Positions 16,610 through 25,458 are shown, numbered from the stretch's first letter. The stretch is DNA of 64,000 nt from Fimbriimonadaceae bacterium (GCA_019454125.1 CP075365.1:1296218-1360217), one strand, 5' to 3'. Notes: generated by a model from the sequence alone, not told the origin. Made by a program: numbers and translations.

Positions 16610-17094
16610 AGTTGGTATCGCTTCTTCTCTTCACGGCTCTTGCTGCTCTTTGCCTTGGCCAAGGCGCGACAAGCGGCAAGTTCGGAACCAAGGTCGAACC
16701 AAGAAGCGAGAAACCGGTTGAGCAATCCTCCTCAGCGCAAAATATGCTCGTGTTGCCGATCGTAGCTATCGCCCTTTGTTGGGGCTGCGTCACGATCTAT
16801 ACGAAGTTTAAGAAGGGTGCCAGCACGATTGTCCAAAACCACGACGGTCTGCATATAGTCGCAAAAGGCAGTCTTGGATCTTGCAACGTAGCCATCATTC
16901 GACATGGCGGAAACCGCTGGCTAATGGCCACTAATGGCGTAAGCCAACCGACAGTTCTGGAAATTCCGGAGTGGGTTGAGCCCGTTTCGAGGAATGAGGT
17001 AGGTGACGCAGCCTTGGTTCATGAAGAGACTGGCGACGAGGTCATCGAAAGTGCGGACTTCGGCGACCGCTTGAAGGTGCTGCTCGAAGGATGA
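16606..17094 (+). CDS. fliO: flagellar biosynthesis protein FliO
   Basis: FliO helps assemble the FliP-FliQ-FliR export gate. The protein is 162 residues: a signal-like hydrophobic N-terminus ([16 protein letters not shown]), a periplasmic linker, a membrane helix near residues 46-64 ([16 protein letters not shown]) and a cytoplasmic beta-rich tail with [18 protein letters not shown], typical of FliO. Sequence conservation is low as usual, so the call leans on position between fliN and fliP, with ATGA overlaps on both sides. Confidence 0.82.
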   Translation: MKLVSLLLFTALAALCLGQGATSGKFGTKVEPRSEKPVEQSSSAQNMLVLPIVAIALCWGCVTIYTKFKKGASTIVQNHDGLHIVAKGSLGSCNVAIIRHGGNRWLMATNGVSQPTVLEIPEWVEPVSRNEVGDAALVHEETGDEVIESADFGDRLKVLLEG

Positions 17095-17861
17095 AGCGCG
17101 AATTCCGAGGTCCGCTGCTTCGTATTCTCCTCCTGCTGGCAGTTCTTGGGCTAGGCACAATCGCCTATACACAGTCCAATAGCATTACTCCGGTAATCAA
17201 CATCGGCATTGCCGGTGACGAACAACGCTCTCAGATTAGCACGGGCTTACAGATCTTGGTGCTGCTGACGGTGCTGTCCTTGGCACCGGCAATTCTGATG
17301 TTGACCACGGCCTTTACCCGGATCGTGGTCATCCTAAGCTTTATGCGGACCGCGCTTGGAACGGCTTCCATCCCGCCGAACCAGGTTATAGTGGGTCTCA
17401 GCCTGTTTCTAACCTTCTTCGTCATGGAGCCTGTCTACAGCTCTGTTTACAATGAGGCATATGTTCCATATACACGAGATAAAGATCCGATTCCGTTAGA
17501 GGAAGCTGTCGCCCTGGCAGAAAGGCCTGTCAGGGCGTTCATGCTTAAGCATACGTATGAAGCTGATCTAAAGACGCTACTCGAGATCCGTCAAGAGAGG
17601 CCAAAGAATGGCGATGATGTTGCACTCCTGACCCTTGTACCTGCCTTCGTGATCAGCGAGCTCAAGACCGGATTTGTCGTGGGTCTCTATATTCTAATTC
17701 CATTTGTCATCATCGATATCATAGTGGCAAGTATCCTCATGGGTATGGGCATGATGATGATGCCGCCGACCGTAATATCTCTGCCGGCTAAGATTCTGAT
17801 CTTCACAATGGCAGATGGTTGGTCCCTTCTGGTCAACTCAATCGTGATGGGCTATCGATGA
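17091..17861 (+). CDS. fliP: flagellar export gate protein FliP
   Basis: FliP is the main subunit of the export channel. After a cleavable signal peptide come the hallmark segments LAPAILMLTTAFTRIVVILSF and LRTALGT-like MRTALGTASIPPNQV, then paired C-terminal helices including IIVASILMGMGMMMMPP near residue 210. Its 256 residues are typical. The stop codon overlaps the fliQ start (ATGA). Confidence 0.95.
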   Translation: MKREFRGPLLRILLLLAVLGLGTIAYTQSNSITPVINIGIAGDEQRSQISTGLQILVLLTVLSLAPAILMLTTAFTRIVVILSFMRTALGTASIPPNQVIVGLSLFLTFFVMEPVYSSVYNEAYVPYTRDKDPIPLEEAVALAERPVRAFMLKHTYEADLKTLLEIRQERPKNGDDVALLTLVPAFVISELKTGFVVGLYILIPFVIIDIIVASILMGMGMMMMPPTVISLPAKILIFTMADGWSLLVNSIVMGYR

Positions 17862-18121
17862 ATCATTCTGTTGTCCTTGGAGTTGTCCGCGAGGGTTTGA
17901 TCGTGGCGGGATCCGTCGGCATGCCGCTATTGCTAACCGCCCTGGTGGTAGGTGTTCTAATCAGCATCTTTCAGGCTGTTACCCAGATCCAGGAGGCGAG
18001 CTTATCATTTGTCCCTAAGATCTTGGCCGTCGCCGCAGTGGGCATCTTGCTGAGCAACTGGCTCTTATCGACTCTGGTTTCGTTCCTAATCCACTGTCTG
18101 CAAGTTCCGGTTGGAGGATAA
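17858..18121 (+). CDS. fliQ: flagellar export gate protein FliQ
   Basis: FliQ is a small two-helix subunit around the FliP/FliR gate. ATG at 17858 overlaps the fliP stop and gives an 87-residue product, the usual size. Helix 1 covers about 18-40 (MPLLLTALVVGVLISIFQAV), followed by the conserved TQIQEASLSFVPKI, and helix 2 about 58-78. An upstream GTG at 17819 would add 13 residues unlike the family. Confidence 0.93.
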   Translation: MNHSVVLGVVREGLIVAGSVGMPLLLTALVVGVLISIFQAVTQIQEASLSFVPKILAVAAVGILLSNWLLSTLVSFLIHCLQVPVGG

Positions 18122-18125
18122 TTAG

Positions 18126-18848
18126 GTGGCGGTCGACGTGTCCCTCATTCTTTCGGGTCTTCTCATCTTTTGTCGGATTGGCGCCTTACTCATGGCCATC
18201 ACGTCGCTCGGGAACATGATTCCGGTTTCAATCCGCATCGGAGTGGCCGCATGTCTGTCGATATGTCTCACGCCAATCTTACGCGAACTTGTCGTTCCAA
18301 TGGACTCTTGGGAAGCGCTCGCCCTACAGGCCTTAGGTGAGATTGCTAGAGGGCTCTGCTTCGGCGGTGCGGCTTCGCTCCTCATTTTGTCAGCAGGCTG
18401 GGCAGGCCAACTTATTGACACGCAGATCGGCATTAGTTCTGCGCAAGTCCTTAATCCGAGCCTGGGCGAAGCAATCACTCCGTTTGGCACGCTCTATAGA
18501 AGCGTGGGCGTCTTCGTTCTCTTTCTTTCTAATGGCCACAGCTTACTATTGAAAGGCATCATTCGTTCGTTTGAGATCGACCCGCTCAAGTTGACCGAAG
18601 TGTCACGAATTGGATCTCTCCTAGAACAGTGCCTGGGAATTGCTTTGACACTAGCGATGCCGGTCGTTATGGTGACGGTCATTGTCGACGTTACCTCAGC
18701 CGTTATCAACAAGGCGGTGCCTCAGGTGCAACCGTTCTTTCTCTCATTGCCCCTTAAGCTCGTTACTGGAATCGGTGTGGCATCTGGTTCCTGCATGTTG
18801 CTGGCGCCTGTGATGGACAAGGCGGGAATCGTATTATTGGGCGGGTAG
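18126..18848 (+). CDS. fliR: flagellar export gate protein FliR
   Basis: FliR completes the FliPQR channel. The 240-residue protein has five or six hydrophobic helices and the conserved ends LLIFCRIGALLMAI near residue 13 and PQVQPFFLSLPLKLVTGI near 195. GTG 18126 starts four bases after the fliQ stop. The next gene is flhB after six bases, as in many fliOPQR-flhB clusters; flhA is not present here. Confidence 0.93.
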   Translation: MAVDVSLILSGLLIFCRIGALLMAITSLGNMIPVSIRIGVAACLSICLTPILRELVVPMDSWEALALQALGEIARGLCFGGAASLLILSAGWAGQLIDTQIGISSAQVLNPSLGEAITPFGTLYRSVGVFVLFLSNGHSLLLKGIIRSFEIDPLKLTEVSRIGSLLEQCLGIALTLAMPVVMVTVIVDVTSAVINKAVPQVQPFFLSLPLKLVTGIGVASGSCMLLAPVMDKAGIVLLGG

Positions 18849-18854
18849 CTCTTT

Positions 18855-19916
18855 ATGTCCCAGAAAGATGCAAACGAGAGAACAGAGGAGGCAACGCCTA
18901 AACGTAGGCGTGAGGCCAGAGAGCGGGGACAAGTTGCCAAGTCCCAGGAACTAACAAATGCCTTGGGTTTTCTCGGATTCCTTGTGCTCACATGGCAAAT
19001 GTTCGGAGCAGTCGGGATCAATTCGCTCTTGTACTTCTCCCAGTACTTAAGCTATTCTGGCACCGAAATAATAGATACGAAAAACTTTGCAGTCTCCTCG
19101 CTCTTTGCTCTGCTTGCTTCGGTCGTCCTTGTGCTCTTGGTCACGACTGTTATCGGAACGGTATCGAACGTAGGTCAAACAGGCCTGCTTGCCAACCGCG
19201 AAGCCTTCAAGCCTAAGTGGGATCGAATCAATCCAGCTTCAGGATTTAAGCGGCTATTCTCTAAGGTCGCCGCCTTCGACTCTGTTAAGGCTTTGTTGAA
19301 GTTAGGTCTTTTCCTGACCCTATGTTTGAAGAGCGTCGAATCCTTTCAGATCAAACACCAGGGGAGCGAGCTTTCCCCAACGGAGTCCCTCAAGCAAGGA
19401 GGCGAGACACTCCACGGGGTACTCGTCCAGATTGGGATTCTTTGGTTGATTTTCGCCGTGTTCGATTACATGTTCCAGAAGAAGGAATTTGAGAAGAGTA
19501 TACGAATGACTAAGGCGGAGGTGAAGCGAGAAATGCGGGAACAAGAGGGCTCGCCTGAAGTCAAGTACGCCCAACACCGGCGAAGGTCGAAACTGTCGAA
19601 AGGCTCCTTGGAGTCGCGATTGAAGAAGGCGGACGTCATCGTCACCAACCCTACCCACTTTGCCGTTGCTCTTCATTACGACCCCCTCACAATGAAGGCT
19701 CCGATGGTTCTAGCAAAAGGTCAGGATGTCCTTGCTCAGAGAATTAGGGAAACCGCGAAGACGTACAAGATTCCGATTGTTGAAAACCGTGTTATCGCTC
19801 GGGCAATTTTTACCCGGTGCGAGGTTGGTGAGTTCATTCCCCGTGAGCTATTCTCCCCGGTCGCCGAGATCCTCGCATACGTCTACGGTAAAATTGGTGG
19901 CAAGCGATCTGAATAA
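18855..19916 (+). CDS. flhB: flagellar export switch protein FlhB
   Basis: FlhB sets the export substrate order, switching from hook to filament after it cleaves itself. The N-terminus ERTEEATPKRRREAREKG-like (8-25) is the family signature. Four membrane segments lie between about 35 and 210. The autocleavage motif NPTH is at 265-268 (VTNPTHFAVAL), so the switch should work. Its 353 residues are normal. It ends 17 bases before mcsB. Confidence 0.95.
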   Translation: MSQKDANERTEEATPKRRREARERGQVAKSQELTNALGFLGFLVLTWQMFGAVGINSLLYFSQYLSYSGTEIIDTKNFAVSSLFALLASVVLVLLVTTVIGTVSNVGQTGLLANREAFKPKWDRINPASGFKRLFSKVAAFDSVKALLKLGLFLTLCLKSVESFQIKHQGSELSPTESLKQGGETLHGVLVQIGILWLIFAVFDYMFQKKEFEKSIRMTKAEVKREMREQEGSPEVKYAQHRRRSKLSKGSLESRLKKADVIVTNPTHFAVALHYDPLTMKAPMVLAKGQDVLAQRIRETAKTYKIPIVENRVIARAIFTRCEVGEFIPRELFSPVAEILAYVYGKIGGKRSE

Positions 19917-19933
19917 GGTCACTTCGGCGGAAG

Positions 19934-20992
19934 ATGCAGGGAGGGTCGGAAAAGTGGAAAGCGGCGGTGTTGCAGGGCATGGCACTGCCGGCATGGCTCA
20001 CCGAGGTCTCCGACCTCGACGACGTCGTTGTGAGTTCGCGAATAAGAATGGCTCGGAACTATTCGGGGTACTGCTTTCCGAATGTGGCTCCGAACAGCGA
20101 CTTGGAGGCAGTTTCCAAAATTGTGCGGTCTCGCTGCAACGAGGCTCCCGAGAAATGGTCTAGCACCTCTTCATTATCTGACCTCGAACGTTGGTATTTA
20201 GTTAGCTCCAGACTTGTTTCGCCGGAGTTCAAGTATCGCGCTGTCGGGCGGATCGTCGCGATCGATGCTGATCGACGCATTAGCATTCTGGTGAACGAGG
20301 AGGATCATGTGCGGCTACAGGTGATCTCTCGCGGCGGCAGATGGCAGCAGGACCTTGAGTTGTGCGACTCTACGCTCAACTTCTTGGAGCGTGGTTGCTC
20401 ATTTGCGAGAGATTCAGAGGGCAACTTTCTGTCAGCCTGTCCTACTAATTGTGGTGCTGGATCCCGTTTTTCAACGTTGCTTCATTTGATCGGCTTGTCG
20501 CAGTGCGGTGACCTTCAAGGTGCTACCACTGAGTTGCGGGAGATGGGTGCGGTGGTGAGGGGTATTTTTGGAGAGACCAGCCGCGCTGTCGGCGCCTTTT
20601 TTCAGATTAGCTTCACCGGTACTAGTAGCGACAAGCTTCACGTAGCCATAGAGAAAGTGGTCGAGCGTGAACGTCTTGCGCGAGAGGCAGCAAGGCGGAT
20701 ACTTGTTTCGAGCTTGGAATCCATTTTGGCCACCGGCATCTCTACTCGTTCACTGAGTATGGAAGAGGCGATAAAGTTGCTCTCCTGGGTTCGTTGGGGA
20801 GCTTGCGCAAGGGAATTCGCAGACCTTAAGCCGGCAGAGGTCGACCAACTTATGGTCACCAGCGAACTTTTTGGCCACCAGTCCATTGCCGTGTCTGGTG
20901 CCCACCGGGCTTCGTCGATCCGGATTTTCTGCGAAAGCCTCCTGAAAGGCAACGGGCAGACGTCGATGACCGTAGGCAAGGTTCGAGTCTAG
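19934..20992 (+). CDS. mcsB: protein-arginine kinase McsB-like (ATP:guanido phosphotransferase)
   Basis: McsB phosphorylates arginine residues on proteins and marks them for ClpCP degradation in Firmicutes. The catalytic domain is clear: SSRIRMARN (34-42), NEEDHVRLQ (121-129), ACPTNCGAG (168-176) with the guanido-kinase cysteine C169, and RGIFGETSRAVGAFFQIS near 205. The usual TNVGTGxR is TNCGAGSR here. The C-terminal half would hold the dimer and phospho-arginine pocket. It lies in the flagellar operon with no mcsA, ctsR or clpC beside it, which is unlike Bacillus. Confidence 0.85.
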   Translation: MQGGSEKWKAAVLQGMALPAWLTEVSDLDDVVVSSRIRMARNYSGYCFPNVAPNSDLEAVSKIVRSRCNEAPEKWSSTSSLSDLERWYLVSSRLVSPEFKYRAVGRIVAIDADRRISILVNEEDHVRLQVISRGGRWQQDLELCDSTLNFLERGCSFARDSEGNFLSACPTNCGAGSRFSTLLHLIGLSQCGDLQGATTELREMGAVVRGIFGETSRAVGAFFQISFTGTSSDKLHVAIEKVVERERLAREAARRILVSSLESILATGISTRSLSMEEAIKLLSWVRWGACAREFADLKPAEVDQLMVTSELFGHQSIAVSGAHRASSIRIFCESLLKGNGQTSMTVGKVRV

Positions 20993-20996
20993 AACA

Positions 20997-21500
20997 ATGG
21001 CAGAAGTGGATCAACCGAGTGGTGTCGTCACGTATAGGCCCGCTTCTGCGCTCAAGTGGGCCGAACTTGACAAGATCTCGTGGAAAGAAACACTGCAGAA
21101 GTCGCGCGGGGTTTCCCTTAACTCTTCTGAAGTGATCGGGGCGATTAAGGAGGCAGCTGGAAGAGCGACGGCCTTCGGCAAGTCTGCTGTTCGTGATTAC
21201 ACAACGCGACAGGCTGTCCAGGTGTCATATCATCTTCTGGATACATCGTTTCTCGTAGTGTCGTCCGGGGCACAAAGAGCGGTAGATTATACGGAGATCC
21301 GTGCAATCCGTGAGAGACCCGAGAATTCATTTGAACTGGTGACCGCGAGCGAGCCGGTGGTGATAAAACCTCCGGCCCTTCTATGTGTCGGTAAACAGAA
21401 GGTGCCTGTTGGTTGGGAACGAAACGGAATAGAAGTCCCGTACCTTTTCCTTGTTGAGGAATTGGTCTCGCGCACGGGCAAAGAGGTTTTGCAGGGATGA
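20997..21500 (+). CDS. hypothetical protein with possible PH-like domain
   Basis: A 167-residue cytoplasmic protein with no signal peptide. Residues 1-65 are polar and helical. From about 70 to 150 there is a run of short strands (QVSYHLLDTSFLVVSS, DYTEIRAI, SFELVTASEPVVIKPPALLCV) resembling bacterial PH-like barrels, but the match is by pattern only. It sits between mcsB (four-base gap) and nadC (ATGA overlap), so it belongs to the same operon. Function unknown. Confidence 0.6.
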   Translation: MAEVDQPSGVVTYRPASALKWAELDKISWKETLQKSRGVSLNSSEVIGAIKEAAGRATAFGKSAVRDYTTRQAVQVSYHLLDTSFLVVSSGAQRAVDYTEIRAIRERPENSFELVTASEPVVIKPPALLCVGKQKVPVGWERNGIEVPYLFLVEELVSRTGKEVLQG

Positions 21501-22336
21501 CCGGCTGGTTTGAAACCCCTCCCTTTGGGTGGGAAAGTTTGGTCGAGCGCGCGCTTGAAGAGGACATCGGCACTGGCGACGTGTCAGCCGCTCTCGTTCC
21601 GAAGGGAATCTCCTCAAACTGGTATGTCGAGGTAGAACATACAGGTGTTCTATGTGGCATTGCCATCGCTGCAAATATCTTGTCGAGGGCACCCGGTAGT
21701 GTGCAAGTCCTTTACGAGGATGGATCTGGAGTCAAACCAGGACAGGTCGTTCTTCGTGGTAAAAGTAAAGCTTCGAGTCTCTTATCTTATGAGCGCGTTG
21801 CCCTGAATTTCCTTATGGTGCTCAGCGGTGTATCTTCAAAGGTTTCTGAGTATGTGGAAGCTGTGTCGGGCACTAGTGCCGCTATCCTTGACACGAGAAA
21901 GACAATTCCTGGACTTAGGAATCTCGAGAAGTATGCGGTTCGTTGTGGAGGAGGTTTAAATCACAGGTTTGGACTTTATGATGCAGTCATGATAAAGGAC
22001 AATCACATACGAGCCTTGGGATCGATCACTCATGCAGTTCATTCTGCGCGGAGTCGTTATGGGCCCTTGATGGGCGTTGAGGTGGAATGCACGAGCGCAA
22101 AAGAGGTTGAAGAGGCGGTTGACGCCGGCGCTGATGTCGTCATGCTGGACAATATGTCGCTTGAGGCAATGGCCGGCTTGGTGCGCGACTTTAAGGGTAA
22201 ATGTCGATTTGAAGCAAGTGGAGGTGTCTCGTTGGAAAGCGTGGCTGCGGTTGCCGGAACCGGCGTCGACTTTATCTCGGTGGGAAGAATCACGCATTCG
22301 GTGGCAGCTCTCTCGTTTCACTTAGAATTTGAATGA
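21497..22336 (+). CDS. nadC: nicotinate-nucleotide diphosphorylase (carboxylating)
   Basis: NadC converts quinolinate and PRPP to nicotinate mononucleotide in NAD synthesis. The 279-residue protein shows ALEEDIGTGDVSAALV near 16-32, the active-site run ILDTRKTIPGLRNLEKYAV near 130-148 and GGGLNHRFGLYDAVMIKDNHI next to it. GGVSLESV and GVDFISVGRITHS end the barrel. It overlaps the upstream unknown gene and the downstream birA by ATGA junctions. nadA and nadB are not in the window. Confidence 0.95.
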   Translation: MTGWFETPPFGWESLVERALEEDIGTGDVSAALVPKGISSNWYVEVEHTGVLCGIAIAANILSRAPGSVQVLYEDGSGVKPGQVVLRGKSKASSLLSYERVALNFLMVLSGVSSKVSEYVEAVSGTSAAILDTRKTIPGLRNLEKYAVRCGGGLNHRFGLYDAVMIKDNHIRALGSITHAVHSARSRYGPLMGVEVECTSAKEVEEAVDAGADVVMLDNMSLEAMAGLVRDFKGKCRFEASGGVSLESVAAVAGTGVDFISVGRITHSVAALSFHLEFE

Positions 22337-23028
22337 AGATCGGACCAAATTGGTTGCTTCTCGATGCCGTTGATTCAACGCAAAGAGTTCTTCAAGACCT
22401 GCAAGGGCTTGGCGTCCCGTGTGACGTCGTCTATGCAAAGGAGCAGCTGGCGGGGCGTGGAAGATTCGACAGGACATGGTACAGTCAAAAAGGCTCTTCG
22501 CTGACCTTTTCAGTCGCAATTGGCGTCGAGGAAAGCCACAACCAACCTTGGCTTTTTGGAATGGCTGCGGCAGTGGCGACCGCATCGGTCATCAACTGCA
22601 AAGTGCAATGGCCGAATGATCTGCTTCTCAGGAATAAAAAGGTAGGCGGCATCCTCTCTTCTATGGTTTCCAAGTCCACAGGCCAACGAGCCGTCCTGGC
22701 AGGGATCGGAATAAATCTGGGCGAAGGAAGTTATCCAGAAACGTTAGCGGAAAGTGCCACCAGCCTCAGCATCGCACAATGGGAAGGCTCGGCAATTGAC
22801 TTAGCCGAGGCAATAGTCGCAAAGTGCAGGGACGTCGCAACCCCTCGAAATTGGTCGGAACTTCTACCACTATGGCAGTTGTTCGACGCTACGCCCGGCA
22901 AGGAATACCGGGAGGCGAGTGGGAGGGTTGTCACGGCAATTGGGGTTGGACCGAACGGTGAGTTGTTAGGAAGTGCTGACGGCGAGACCGTGAGCGTGAT
23001 GGCCGCAGAAGCGCTCTGGGGTTCTTAA
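22333..23028 (+). CDS. birA: biotin--[acetyl-CoA-carboxylase] ligase
   Basis: BirA attaches biotin to the carboxyl carrier protein of acetyl-CoA carboxylase through biotinyl-AMP. The nucleotide loop AGRGRFDRTW is at residues 40-49, VQWPNDLLL at 91-99 and KKVGGILSSM at 102-111 with the catalytic lysine; the small C-terminal SH3-like domain ends the protein. There is no N-terminal DNA-binding domain, so it is a ligase only and not the biotin operon repressor. Length 231. Confidence 0.92.
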   Translation: MKIGPNWLLLDAVDSTQRVLQDLQGLGVPCDVVYAKEQLAGRGRFDRTWYSQKGSSLTFSVAIGVEESHNQPWLFGMAAAVATASVINCKVQWPNDLLLRNKKVGGILSSMVSKSTGQRAVLAGIGINLGEGSYPETLAESATSLSIAQWEGSAIDLAEAIVAKCRDVATPRNWSELLPLWQLFDATPGKEYREASGRVVTAIGVGPNGELLGSADGETVSVMAAEALWGS

Positions 23029-23031
23029 TCA

Positions 23032-23943
23032 ATGCAATTGACGGATACCGTTCTCATGGTTCTTCCGAACACCTTTGGATTCGACGAAGAGACGGCAAAG
23101 ACAAACACTTTTCAAGAGCCGATATTCGATCGGAAGGTCGTGCAAACGGCTCGCGAGGAAGTTTTGGGCCTCAGTCGCACCCTGGAGGGCGCCGGAGTGA
23201 GGGTTCTCCTTTATGAGGATACCGACCGAGATCCTTTGCCAAACGCAGTTTTTCCGAATAACTGGCTCATCACCACCAATGATGGATACTGTTTATGTCC
23301 GATGGCGACTCCTTCCAGAAGAAGAGAGCGCAAGGAATCGATCCTGGCCTTTCTCAAAAAGTCTCATAGCATGGGGGCTGAGACGGATCTCTCCAAACTG
23401 GAAGTTAAGGGGCAGTTTCTTGAGGGGACTGGAAGCCTAGTATTGGACAGGAAGAACCGAGTCGCGTACGCAGCGGTTAGCGCGAGGACAAGCGTTGACG
23501 CTGCCAAGGAGTGGTGCAATTTGATGGACTACCGGTTACAGAGTTTCGTAGCCGATGGCCCTGGTGGCCTACCGGTCTATCATACGAACATCTTGTTAAC
23601 GATTAGCGAGTCTCTTGTGGTGGTCGCGCTCGAGCTTCTTGATTGCAAGGAGGACGGGCGGGTCGCTCTCAAGGAGCTGGAACAGACTGGCCGGGAAATT
23701 ATTGACATCTCGACACAACAAATGACTCGCTTTGCCGGGAACGTCCTTGGCTTAAGGTCTATAACCGGCGAAGAACTGATAGCAATGTCTAAGACAGCCG
23801 AACAGGCATTCACGCCAGAGCAGATGGATCGTATAAAGCATCATGCCCGAGTTGTTTCGGCAGACATAAACACAGTTGAGACCGTGGGGGGTGGTTCGGT
23901 AAGGTGCACCCTATGCGAGATCTTTTCGCCCAGGATCAGTTAA
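23032..23943 (+). CDS. ctlX: guanidino-group hydrolase of the amidinotransferase superfamily (CtlX-like)
   Basis: The 303-residue protein matches citrulline/arginine-type hydrolases: FPNNWLITT near 75, CPMATPSRRRER near 90, EGTGSLVLDR near 135, VYHTNILL near 182 with the catalytic His, and GGGSVRCTLCEIF near 290 with the catalytic Cys. CtlX relatives hydrolyse citrulline to ornithine, but the substrate here is inferred only from similarity. It is the last gene of the rightward flagellar/mcsB/nadC/birA run, three bases after birA. Its 3' end overlaps a convergent hypothetical gene by eight bases. Confidence 0.78.
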   Translation: MQLTDTVLMVLPNTFGFDEETAKTNTFQEPIFDRKVVQTAREEVLGLSRTLEGAGVRVLLYEDTDRDPLPNAVFPNNWLITTNDGYCLCPMATPSRRRERKESILAFLKKSHSMGAETDLSKLEVKGQFLEGTGSLVLDRKNRVAYAAVSARTSVDAAKEWCNLMDYRLQSFVADGPGGLPVYHTNILLTISESLVVVALELLDCKEDGRVALKELEQTGREIIDISTQQMTRFAGNVLGLRSITGEELIAMSKTAEQAFTPEQMDRIKHHARVVSADINTVETVGGGSVRCTLCEIFSPRIS

Positions 23944-24283
23944 CGCCTAGGCGCGAAGATTCGCAGAGCTCAAGGGCTTCTCGAATGTAATCAATGCGCG
24001 CTACTATTCGGCGTTGATCGCGCTGAAGAGCCTGGGAGAGCGTCGGGGGCTCTATAAGCTTCTCCAACGCATCGGCCGTCCTCTGATCGATGTGCGATCC
24101 AGTTTCGGTCCCATCGAGGAATGGGGCCAGCTCGTCACGAAGTGACTCGTACGTTTTAAGCATCCAGGATCTGTACTGGCGGTACTGTTGATCTACATGT
24201 GGAGTGGGTCCGTAGCGCATAGCATCCAACAAAATGCCCGAGATCTTTTCGTGCGCTGAGCGAAAGTCTGACAGGGTGTTCAT
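23936..24283 (-). CDS. hypothetical helical protein (115 aa)
   Basis: ATG 24283 overlaps the stop of the DUF1844 gene (ATGA), so the two are coupled. The 115-residue product is charged and almost wholly helical by pattern (QYRQYRSWMLKTYESLRDEL, RDQRRIVARIDYIREALEL), with no membrane segment. Family not recognised. It may partner the DUF1844 protein; that is inferred from the overlap only. Confidence 0.6.
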   Translation of the reverse strand: MNTLSDFRSAHEKISGILLDAMRYGPTPHVDQQYRQYRSWMLKTYESLRDELAPFLDGTETGSHIDQRTADALEKLIEPPTLSQALQRDQRRIVARIDYIREALELCESSRLGVN

Positions 24284-24567
24284 GGTTGCCCTTGCGATTT
24301 CTCGACAAAGTTCAGCTTTAAGTTGGCATTGAGGTTCTCAAGCTGGCGCCGGTCTTCCCCCTCAAGGACAGGGGTTAGGATGGTGGAAAGGGCCTGCACT
24401 GAGTCGATGGCCATTCGCGCCTGGACTAGATCCTGGGCTAGTCTTCCCGTGACAGGATCCGGCTGCAATCCAAGCTTCTGCCAAGCTAAGGAGGAGAGCT
24501 GGTCGACCACTATCACCAGCACCTCAGGTACGGCAATCGGGCTCCGCTCGCTTTCCGGTTGCTCCAC
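24280..24567 (-). CDS. DUF1844 domain protein
   Basis: This 95-residue protein has the DUF1844 pattern: LSSLAWQKLGLQPDPVTGRL near residues 24-43, then DLVQARMAIDSVQALSTIL and a final ENLNANLKLNFVE helix. The family is small, cytoplasmic and of unknown function, widespread in Acidobacteria, Planctomycetes and Armatimonadota. The start is GTG at 24567. It lies 53 bases downstream of the prepilin-like gene and overlaps the next gene by four bases. Confidence 0.78.
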   Translation of the reverse strand: MEQPESERSPIAVPEVLVIVVDQLSSLAWQKLGLQPDPVTGRLAQDLVQARMAIDSVQALSTILTPVLEGEDRRQLENLNANLKLNFVEKSQGQP

Positions 24568-24620
24568 TATGGTGATTGACGGGCGCGGCGGTCAAAACGT
24601 CGCCTGCACACCCCAGAATA

Positions 24621-25367
24621 CTAGGGAGAATGGTCGCGAGTAAAGTTGCTGTCTTTAACCTGCGCCTCTCGCTTTGTCGCTGAGTGGCCGTCACAAAAGA
24701 CTAAGACTGCACGCCCTTCGGAGCGTACGGTTTTCGAGAGAGGATCGATAATTGGTGGTGAACCGTGGCGAAAGTCGACGTTCGGATTTCCCTGCCAAAG
24801 GCTCGGGGGATCAATGAAGCCGAAGTCAAATTCTTCGTCGTTTCCGCCCTCCCAAGACACGTCTCGGTAGATTGACGTAGCAAAAACGATTGTCCCAGAA
24901 GGATCTGAAAGTGCCGAACCTGTACTTGCATTCTGGCAGTTCGGGAAAGAGCTATAGTCCGCCGTCACGTGAAAATCGCTCCCAAGATATCCATAGTTGT
25001 ATCCAAAGCCACGGCCGTCTCCTAGGTAAGGTTTCGCGCGGAAAGTCAAATCTTTTGCGAGAGCATTTCTGGTATATGCTGAGAGCAGCCCGCCTCTCAG
25101 GTCAAACGCTTCTGGGCCAGTCTGAAGCCCGAACCAAGTTACTAAAGACATGTCAGGGCCGTAGTACATTGCGATCGGGAAGGTGTCGTCATAGTCGGCC
25201 GTGTACTGCTTAGCAGCAAAGGCAAGTTGGGCCAACTGAGCAGAAGCCTGGGACTGATAAACCACTTGCTTTGTCGAAGTTATCGCGGGAACCGCGATGG
25301 CCGCAAGGACGGCAATGATGGAGATCGTCACAAGAAGCTCGACGAGGGTGAAGGCCGCTCTTGCCAC
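24621..25367 (-). CDS. prepilin-like protein with N-terminal methylation motif and H-x9-DG-like ending
   Basis: The N-terminus (ARAAFTLVELLVTISIIAVLAAI) is a type IV prepilin cleavage site and helix. A globular domain of about 210 residues follows, rich in Tyr, Asp and Phe, with FRHGSPPIIDPLSKT and AVLVFCDGHS near the end, a variant of the H-x9-DG ending. The start is GTG at 25367. A TATGAT-like -10 lies immediately upstream on this strand. It is the second member of this family in the window, the other being at 2504-3325, and no assembly genes are nearby. Confidence 0.82.
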   Translation of the reverse strand: MARAAFTLVELLVTISIIAVLAAIAVPAITSTKQVVYQSQASAQLAQLAFAAKQYTADYDDTFPIAMYYGPDMSLVTWFGLQTGPEAFDLRGGLLSAYTRNALAKDLTFRAKPYLGDGRGFGYNYGYLGSDFHVTADYSSFPNCQNASTGSALSDPSGTIVFATSIYRDVSWEGGNDEEFDFGFIDPPSLWQGNPNVDFRHGSPPIIDPLSKTVRSEGRAVLVFCDGHSATKREAQVKDSNFTRDHSP

Positions 25368-25458
25368 ATCATAAATATTTGGTCGGAAGCGGTAGGTTCT
25401 TATGGGCCCGGGCCAAGTTTGTGCTCCCGCGGTGAAGGGTAACCTGACGGCTCGTCAA

